Part shown: positions 6,873 through 10,519 of the stretch, piece by piece
Numbering within the stretch: position 1 is the first letter of the stretch
How the letters are laid out: the number at the start of each line of letters is the position of its first letter
Source of the DNA: Comamonadaceae bacterium
GTDB lineage: Bacteria; Pseudomonadota; Gammaproteobacteria; Burkholderiales; Burkholderiaceae_C
Length of the DNA stretch: 10,519 nucleotides
NCBI GenBank assembly: GCA_947458305.1
Contig: CANGZO010000068.1
Location: forward strand, 1 to 10,519
Reading direction: 5' to 3'
Made by a program: the position numbers and the translations under genes
The notes under the pieces: model-generated
Told to the model about the DNA's origin: nothing
Seen by the model: only the letters and a program-made list of their open reading frames with translations
Databases searched by the model: none

Positions 6873-8624
6873 ATGGCTACTTCTCCCAAATCGCTCTCGG
6901 GCCTGGCCCCTTTTCTCAAGCCTTACCGCGTGGCCTTGGGGGTAGCGGCCTTGTTCCTCTTGTTGGCCGCAGGCACCACGCTGGCTTTTCCTTGGGTCTT
7001 GCGCCAGCTGATTGATCAGGGCCTGGCCAGTGGCGCACCGGCCGAGCAGTTGTCGGGCAACTTTTTGCAGCTGTTTGCTGTGGCGGCGGCTTTGGCGGTG
7101 TTTTCGGCAGGGCGTTACTACACTGTGAGCTGGCTGGGCGAGCGCATCACCGCAGACTTGCGCAACGCGGTGTACGGCCATGTGCTCAAACAAAGCCCGG
7201 CCTTTTTTGAGACCACGCAGTCGGGTGAGGTGCTCTCGCGCCTCACCAACGACACCACGCTGGTGCAAACCGTGGTGGGCTCCTCGTTCTCGATGGGCTT
7301 GCGTAACCTGGTCATGGGCGCGGGGGCGCTGATCATGCTGGTGTGGACCAACCCCATCTTGATGCTGCAGGTGGTGGCGGTGCTGGTGGCGGTGATTTTT
7401 CCGAGCGTCTATTTGGGCCGCCGCGTGCGCCGCCTCTCGCGCACCAACCAGGACAGGGTGGCCGATTCGAGCGCCATCGCTTCTGAGGTGCTCAACGCCA
7501 TCAGCGTGGTGCAAAGCTACACCGCCGAGGGCCGCGAGACGCGCCGCTTCGTCGATTCCACCCTGCGCGCCCTGAGCTCCGCTTTAGGCCGCATCCGCGC
7601 GCGCGCGGTGCTGGTGGGCTTCATCATCATGGCTTCCAGCGCCGTCTTGCTCTGGGGCCTGTACATGGGCACCTTGGCGGTGCGTGCGGGCACCAGCACA
7701 GCCGGCCAGCTGGGCGAGACGGTGTTTTATGTCATCTTGTTGGCCAGTGCCTTTGCAGTGCTGGGCGAGGTGTACGGCGACATGCTGCGCGCAGCGGGTG
7801 CCACCGAGCGCCTGATGGAGTTGCTTCACACCGAGTCCAATCTCAAGATCGCGGCCCAGCCGCAGCAAGCGCCTTGGCCGCAAGGCGGCTCGTCCTTGCA
7901 ACTCGAGTCGGTTCGCTTTCATTACCCCTCGCGCCCCGACACCTGGGCGCTGGACCAGCTCACTGGTCAGATTCGCCCCGGACAGACCTTGGCGGTGGTG
8001 GGTCCGAGCGGGGCAGGCAAAACCACCTTGTTCGATTTGCTGATGCGCTTTCACGACCCGCAATCGGGCCGCATCGTGCTCGACGGTGTGCCGATCGACC
8101 AGATGGACCTGCACGCCTTGCGCGAGCGCATGGCCATCGTCCCGCAGGAGCCGGTGATCTTTTCGGGCACCGTGATCGAGAACATCCGCTACGGCCGGCC
8201 CGACGCCAGCCTGGAAGACGTGCACGCTGCTGCTGAGGCCGCTTATGCCCAAGAGTTCATCCGCGAACTGCCTGAGGGTTTTGACACCTACTTGGGTGAC
8301 CGGGGCGTGCGCCTTTCGGGTGGACAGCGCCAACGCATCGCCATCGCACGGGCTATATTGAAAAACCCGCCGCTTTTGCTGCTCGACGAAGCCACCAGCG
8401 CGCTCGACGCGCAAAGCGAAAAAATGGTGCAAGCCGCGCTGGACAAAGCCATGGTGGGTCGCACCACCTTGGTCATTGCTCACAGGCTGGCCACGGTGCA
8501 ACGCGCCGATGTGATCTGGGTGCTGGAGCGCGGCCGCTTGATGGAGCAGGGCACCCACGCCGAACTGCAAGCCAAAGGCGGCCTCTACGCCAGCCTGGCG
8601 GCACTGCAGTTCAGCCCTTTGTAG
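6873..8624 (+). CDS. ABC half-transporter, fused membrane and ATPase domains (MsbA/LmrA type)
   Basis: A 583-aa exporter half. The six-span membrane domain covers about 20-310, with the coupling-helix region FFETTQSGEVLSRLTNDTTL (111-130). The ATPase follows: A-loop Tyr351, Walker A GPSGAGKTT (377-385), Q-loop Gln425 (VPQEPVIFSGTV), signature LSGGQ (481-485), Walker B LLLLDE (501-506), D-loop SALD and switch His537. All catalytic motifs are intact, so a homodimer should hydrolyse ATP and export a lipid, drug or other amphipathic substrate. There is no clear Shine-Dalgarno before the ATG at 6873; a run of seven T lies just upstream. The 3' end is unusual: the final Leu codon and the TAG stop lie inside an REP element (TTTGTAGGAG), and the last 62 bp of the gene recur 795 bp downstream. 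Confidence 0.93.
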   Translation: MATSPKSLSGLAPFLKPYRVALGVAALFLLLAAGTTLAFPWVLRQLIDQGLASGAPAEQLSGNFLQLFAVAAALAVFSAGRYYTVSWLGERITADLRNAVYGHVLKQSPAFFETTQSGEVLSRLTNDTTLVQTVVGSSFSMGLRNLVMGAGALIMLVWTNPILMLQVVAVLVAVIFPSVYLGRRVRRLSRTNQDRVADSSAIASEVLNAISVVQSYTAEGRETRRFVDSTLRALSSALGRIRARAVLVGFIIMASSAVLLWGLYMGTLAVRAGTSTAGQLGETVFYVILLASAFAVLGEVYGDMLRAAGATERLMELLHTESNLKIAAQPQQAPWPQGGSSLQLESVRFHYPSRPDTWALDQLTGQIRPGQTLAVVGPSGAGKTTLFDLLMRFHDPQSGRIVLDGVPIDQMDLHALRERMAIVPQEPVIFSGTVIENIRYGRPDASLEDVHAAAEAAYAQEFIRELPEGFDTYLGDRGVRLSGGQRQRIAIARAILKNPPLLLLDEATSALDAQSEKMVQAALDKAMVGRTTLVIAHRLATVQRADVIWVLERGRLMEQGTHAELQAKGGLYASLAALQFSPL

Positions 8625-8666
8625 GAGCCCACCCCGTGGGCGATGGGCGTGGCACACGCCCCGAAA
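8563..8666 (+). repeat. 104-bp direct repeat, left copy (ABC gene 3' end plus REP)
   Basis: This segment matches 9358-9461 at a constant offset of 795 bp with two differences (8650 T/C and 8663 G/A); the first 87 bp are identical. It covers the last 20 codons and stop of the ABC transporter gene and the adjoining REP. The reading frame here continues the full gene, so this is the native copy. Confidence 0.92.
8618..8666 (+). repeat. REP element, copy 1
   Basis: It begins TTTGTAGGAG. Stem 1 is GCCCAC/GTGGGC with a CCC loop (8627-8641); stem 2 is GGGCGTG/CACGCCC with a GCA loop (8645-8661), both perfect. The GTAG just 5' of the palindrome is the tetranucleotide typical of REPs handled by RAYT transposases. 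It overlaps the ABC transporter's stop codon and may end that transcript. Confidence 0.85.
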
Positions 8667-8701
8667 TGCTCACCCCTGTGGGGCTTGCGGGTCCTCAGCG
8701 A

Positions 8702-9148
8702 TCAAACCCAAACGGCATCCCAATGGGGGTAATCGCCAACAGATGACACCAATCCAGCGCGGATCGGGTTGGCAATGACGTAACGTGACATGGCTTTGAG
8801 GTCTTCGTCATGCCGCACGGCATGGTCGTGGTATCCGCGCTGCCAGACCGGATAACCCAGGCGGTGAGAAGTGAGCGATTTCACCCCACGCACAACTTGA
8901 GAAAGTGTTGCGCCTTCGCCCAATTGCATCAGCCAATGCAGGTGGTCCGGCATGACCACAAAAGCCAATGTGCTGGCCGTTTGTAAATCGTTTGCTGTTT
9001 TCAGGTGACCGATCAAGGTCCTGGCGGCTGAAAAATGCTCAAAAATCCGCCGCCGCTCAGCCGTGACCACGGTGATCATGTAAACCTGCCCACTTTGGGA
9101 ATAGCGGCCCGATCGCAAACGGTGCGCGTGGGCTGTGATGCGTGTCAT
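8702..9148 (-). CDS. REP-associated tyrosine transposase (RAYT, Y1/IS200-like)
   Basis: From the ATG at 9148, with GGGAGAG just upstream, the product is 148 aa, typical of RAYTs. The HUH metal-binding motif is MPDHLHW (66-72, His69 and His71). The RAYT signature WQRGYHDHAVR is at 102-112, and the probable nucleophile Tyr123 sits in SRYVIANPIRAGLV (121-134). These single-strand nucleases are single-copy, vertically kept relatives of IS200/IS605 transposases that cut and move REP palindromes. Four GTAG-type REPs surround the gene, as expected. An upstream extension to 9370 would translate REP DNA and is not believed. All catalytic residues are present, so the protein may still be active. Confidence 0.92.
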   Translation of the reverse strand: MTRITAHAHRLRSGRYSQSGQVYMITVVTAERRRIFEHFSAARTLIGHLKTANDLQTASTLAFVVMPDHLHWLMQLGEGATLSQVVRGVKSLTSHRLGYPVWQRGYHDHAVRHDEDLKAMSRYVIANPIRAGLVSSVGDYPHWDAVWV

Positions 9149-9240
9149 TTTTCTCTCCCTGCAGGTACAGCCTAAGCCAAATTGCAGGTCTTGTGAACAC
9201 TGAATGAATGCGCTGCAGAGGGGTAAGCGTCGGTGGTCCA

Positions 9241-9273
9241 CATGCCATCGCCCACGGGGTGGGCTCCTACAAA
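9241..9273 (-). repeat. REP element, copy 2 (inverted)
   Basis: On the minus strand it reads TTTGTAGGAGCCCACCCC and on through GTGGGCGATGG, identical to the core of the other copies. Beyond GATGG it diverges, so it lacks the shared second hairpin. It lies head-to-head with copy 3, a BIME-like arrangement. Confidence 0.85.
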
Positions 9274-9310
9274 CCCCCAGACGTCTTTGTGCGATGCGGC
9301 AAACCGATGC

Positions 9311-9359
9311 TTTGTAGGAGCCCACCCCGTGGGCGATGGTCGTGGCACACGCCCCGAAA
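9311..9359 (+). repeat. REP element, copy 3
   Basis: It matches copy 1 over the whole unit except G to T at 9340, which spoils one pair of the second stem (GGTCGTG against CACGCCC). It ends CCCCGAAA, and the duplicated ABC gene tail begins at once, so it marks the junction of the rearrangement. Confidence 0.85.
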
Positions 9360-9419
9360 CTGCAAGCCAAAGGCGGCCTCTACGCCAGCCTGGCGGCACT
9401 GCAGTTCAGCCCTTTGTAG
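9358..9419 (+). pseudogene. Displaced 3' fragment of the ABC transporter gene
   Basis: The 62 bp are identical to the last 20 codons and stop (plus two bases) of the ABC transporter gene ending at 8624. With no start or upstream domain it is a dead gene fragment, carried by the duplication. Confidence 0.85.
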
Positions 9420-9461
9420 GAGCCCACCCCGTGGGCGATGGGCGCGGCACACGCCCCAAAA
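9413..9461 (+). repeat. REP element, copy 4
   Basis: Same unit as copy 1 but with C at 9445 (one A-C mismatch in stem 2) and A at 9458. It lies 22 bp past the stop of the minus-strand small membrane protein gene, so it could end that transcript. Confidence 0.85.
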
Positions 9462-9483
9462 CCTTCTGGCACAGGCGCGTGAC

Positions 9484-9672
9484 TCACGACTTCTTGTCTG
9501 TGGCGTCGGTCGCTTGCTGGGCAGCCGTTTCCTGATCCTGCGCATCTTGCGCTGCTTTTTCCCGCGCCCGCTGCTGGCGCGTTTGCTCTTGGGCCTTGCG
9601 CACGTCGTGCATTTGCCAAAAGGCAAACACGAACACCAAACCAAAAATACCCAATTCCAACCAGATTCCCAT
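9484..9672 (-). CDS. Small single-span membrane protein, 62 aa, unrecognised
   Basis: The ATG at 9672 has a good GGGAG about seven bases upstream; an in-frame extension to 9720 would run into the operator region and lacks such a site. The protein is one hydrophobic helix, ELGIFGLVFVFAFWQM (6-21), followed by a charged, Gln/Ala-rich tail (22-62: HDVRKAQEQTRQQRAREKAA and on) that probably forms a coiled coil in the cytoplasm, given the Arg/Lys just after the helix. I do not recognise a family. It diverges from crtE and shares the PpsR-like operators, which suggests coregulation with pigment synthesis. It could be an assembly or light-harvesting accessory peptide, but that is inference. It lacks an obvious chlorophyll-ligating His within the helix; a His is at position 22, at its end. 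Confidence 0.7.
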   Translation of the reverse strand: MGIWLELGIFGLVFVFAFWQMHDVRKAQEQTRQQRAREKAAQDAQDQETAAQQATDATDKKS

Positions 9673-9695
9673 GGCTTCGCTCCCAAGTGTGGATG

Positions 9696-9765
9696 TGTCA
9701 ATACGGGTTGACAGTTTCAATTATCAGGTTATATTGACACATACGCCCGTCAATTTAGGTTGACA
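9696..9765. promoter_or_regulatory. Three tandem PpsR/CrtJ-type operators (TGT-N12-ACA)
   Basis: Site 1, TGTCAATACGGGTTGACA (9696-9713), is a perfect TGTC-N10-GACA palindrome. Site 2, TATCAGGTTATATTGACA (9722-9739), and site 3, CGTCAATTTAGGTTGACA (9748-9765), each differ from the TGT half by one base. Start-to-start spacing is exactly 26 bp, leaving 8 bp between sites. CrtJ/PpsR is known to bind such palindromes cooperatively, including pairs 8 bp apart at bchC, repressing photosynthesis genes under oxygen or light. The position between crtE and the small membrane protein gene fits. Confidence 0.8.
9708..9735 (+). promoter_or_regulatory. Probable sigma-70 promoter of crtE
   Basis: TTGACA (9708-9713) and TATATT (9730-9735) are separated by 16 bp, close to consensus. 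The -35 box is the right arm of operator site 1 and the -10 box lies within site 2, so a bound repressor would block polymerase. A GGAGG (9778-9782) sits four bases before the crtE ATG. On the minus strand TATAAC (9733-9728) with TTGACG (9753-9748) is only 14 bp apart, so the divergent promoter is unclear. Confidence 0.65.
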
Positions 9766-9786
9766 GGTTTCCCGGTCGGAGGTCCC

Positions 9787-10519
9787 ATGAGTCTGTTGAC
9801 ACGCGCTGAACAAGCCTTGAGCACGCATTTTGAGCTGGCCGCCGGTGTGGGGGCTCCGCCTCGGTTGGTGGCGGCCATGCGGCATGCGGTGTTTTCGGGC
9901 GGTGCCCGCATCCGCCCGCAGCTGTGCATGGCGGTGGCCACTGCCTGTGGCGACGACGCGCCCCAACTCACCAATGCCGCTGCTGTGGCCCTGGAGTTGA
10001 TGCATTGCGCCTCTTTGGTGCATGACGACATGCCCGCCTTTGACAACGCCGATACGCGGCGCGGCCGCCCCACCGTGCACAAGGCCTTCAGCGAACCACT
10101 GGCGCTGTTGGCGGGTGATGGCCTGATCGTTATGGCTTACCGTGTTTTGTTGCAAGCCGGTGCGCAGCGACCCGATCGACTGATCCAATTGATGGACAAC
10201 ATGACCACGGGCGTCGGTTTGCCGCATGGCATCGTCGCCGGACAAGCATGGGAGTGTGAAACCAGCGCCGATCTGGGCCAATACCAACGTGCCAAGACCG
10301 GGGCTTTGTTTGTGTCAGCCACCTGCGCAGGGGCCTTGAGTTGCGGCGCAGAGCCTGAACCCTGGGCGCATTTGGGCAATTACTTGGGAGAGGCCTACCA
10401 AGTGGCCGACGACATCCGTGACGTGATTGCCGATGCCGCCACCTTGGGAAAGCCTGCAGGCCAAGATGCTCTGCATGCCCGTCCAAGCTCAGCCCAAGCC
10501 TTGGGACTGGACGGTGCCA
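9787..10519 (+). CDS. crtE: Geranylgeranyl diphosphate synthase (C-terminus cut off)
   Basis: 244 residues are visible of a family usually near 290. The enzyme condenses FPP with IPP to GGPP, feeding carotenoids and, through chlorophyll synthase, the bacteriochlorophyll tail. Seen: GGARIRPQL (38-46), first Asp-rich motif DDMPAFD (80-86) followed by RRG (91-93), a KTGALF segment (170-175), and second motif DDIRD (208-212). Five residues before the first motif is Ala (CASLVHDD), where FPP synthases of the IspA type carry Tyr or Phe; this favours GGPP over FPP as product. The PpsR-like operators upstream also point to crtE rather than ispA. Bacterial photosynthesis clusters commonly contain crtE, so more such genes may lie to the right, outside the window. 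Confidence 0.87.
   Translation, partial: MSLLTRAEQALSTHFELAAGVGAPPRLVAAMRHAVFSGGARIRPQLCMAVATACGDDAPQLTNAAAVALELMHCASLVHDDMPAFDNADTRRGRPTVHKAFSEPLALLAGDGLIVMAYRVLLQAGAQRPDRLIQLMDNMTTGVGLPHGIVAGQAWECETSADLGQYQRAKTGALFVSATCAGALSCGAEPEPWAHLGNYLGEAYQVADDIRDVIADAATLGKPAGQDALHARPSSAQALGLDGA

Larger units (their letters stand above)
8667..9357 (-). mobile_element. RAYT/REP unit bracketed by the 104-bp direct repeats
   Basis: The 691 bp between the two direct repeats hold one transposase gene, an inverted REP (copy 2) and most of REP copy 3. The outline suggests an inserted or duplicated REP-transposase unit. Its exact borders are inferred from the repeats, not from recognised terminal sequences. 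A small CCCC-TGT-GGGG hairpin (8673-8683) lies at the left end, just past the transposase stop. Confidence 0.5.
9358..9461 (+). repeat. 104-bp direct repeat, right copy
   Basis: Copy of 8563-8666 with two differences. The junction with REP copy 3 falls in a shared CCGAA string (8560-8564 in the gene, 9354-9358 in the REP), so microhomology may have mediated it. Confidence 0.92.
9149..9483. other. Gene-free stretch: RAYT leader and REP cluster
   Basis: These 335 bp contain no credible gene. They hold the RAYT leader (9149-9240), an inverted REP pair (copies 2 and 3, their GTAG ends facing each other 43 bp apart), and the displaced ABC gene tail with REP copy 4, followed by 22 bp before the small membrane protein's stop. 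Open frames here are read-throughs of the repeats. Confidence 0.8.

Noticed and set aside
7584..8657. 357-aa minus-strand open frame opposite the ABC transporter gene
   Set aside because: Shadow of the ATPase coding strand; no recognisable domains, and it starts inside an REP.
9149..9370. N-terminal extension of the RAYT to 9370
   Set aside because: It would translate two REP copies, and the ATG at 9148 has a good Shine-Dalgarno and the normal family length.
9241..9461. CRISPR-like array
   Set aside because: Only four repeats, mixed orientation and irregular spacing, with palindromic REP cores and a RAYT gene alongside; no cas genes.
9208..9711. Plus-strand 167-aa frame and similar minus frames through the REP cluster
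   Set aside because: They translate repeated hairpins (recurrent SPPRGRW-like or AHGVGSY-like strings), not a protein family.

Overview
The window looks like part of the chromosome of a GC-rich betaproteobacterium, most likely an aerobic anoxygenic phototroph in Burkholderiales (Comamonadaceae-type, in the Limnohabitans/Rhodoferax sphere). This rests on GC-rich codon use, a class I PHA synthase whose catalytic spacing matches the Cupriavidus enzyme, and a GGPP synthase gene (crtE) with carotenoid-type residues behind TGT-N12-ACA operators of the PpsR/CrtJ kind. The genus is inference; no rRNA is present.

Left (1-2022): a minus-strand pair, an unrecognised 188-aa membrane-anchored protein whose stop overlaps (ATGA) the start of a photolyase/cryptochrome-family gene that runs off the left edge. 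A 159-bp AT-rich divergent region follows, with a promoter and inverted repeats, leading to a plus-strand Rrf2-family regulator with no cysteine. Next are a convergent DUF2237 gene (minus) and, divergent from it, a PHA synthase (plus).

Middle (4827-8624): plus-strand genes for a TSUP-family permease, a zinc-independent quinone-oxidoreductase-type MDR protein and an MsbA-like ABC half-transporter. Spacings are 128, 64 and 111 bp.

Right (8563-10519): an REP/RAYT island. Four copies of one REP (each starting TTTGTAGGAG and folding into a GCCCAC/GTGGGC hairpin) surround a minus-strand REP-associated tyrosine transposase. The last 62 bp of the ABC transporter gene plus its REP are duplicated on the far side, so the transposase unit is bracketed by a 104-bp near-identical direct repeat (8563-8666 and 9358-9461). 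Beyond it, a 62-aa single-span membrane protein (minus) and crtE (plus, truncated by the window edge) diverge from a 114-bp region. That region holds three PpsR-like palindromes in exact 26-bp register over a near-consensus sigma-70 promoter.

The most interesting signals are the triple operator with its small-protein partner, the 104-bp duplication bracketing the RAYT, the cysteine-less Rrf2 protein, and the membrane protein coupled to the photolyase-family gene. I saw no CRISPR array, tRNA or rRNA. I cannot claim a wholly new system from sequence alone.
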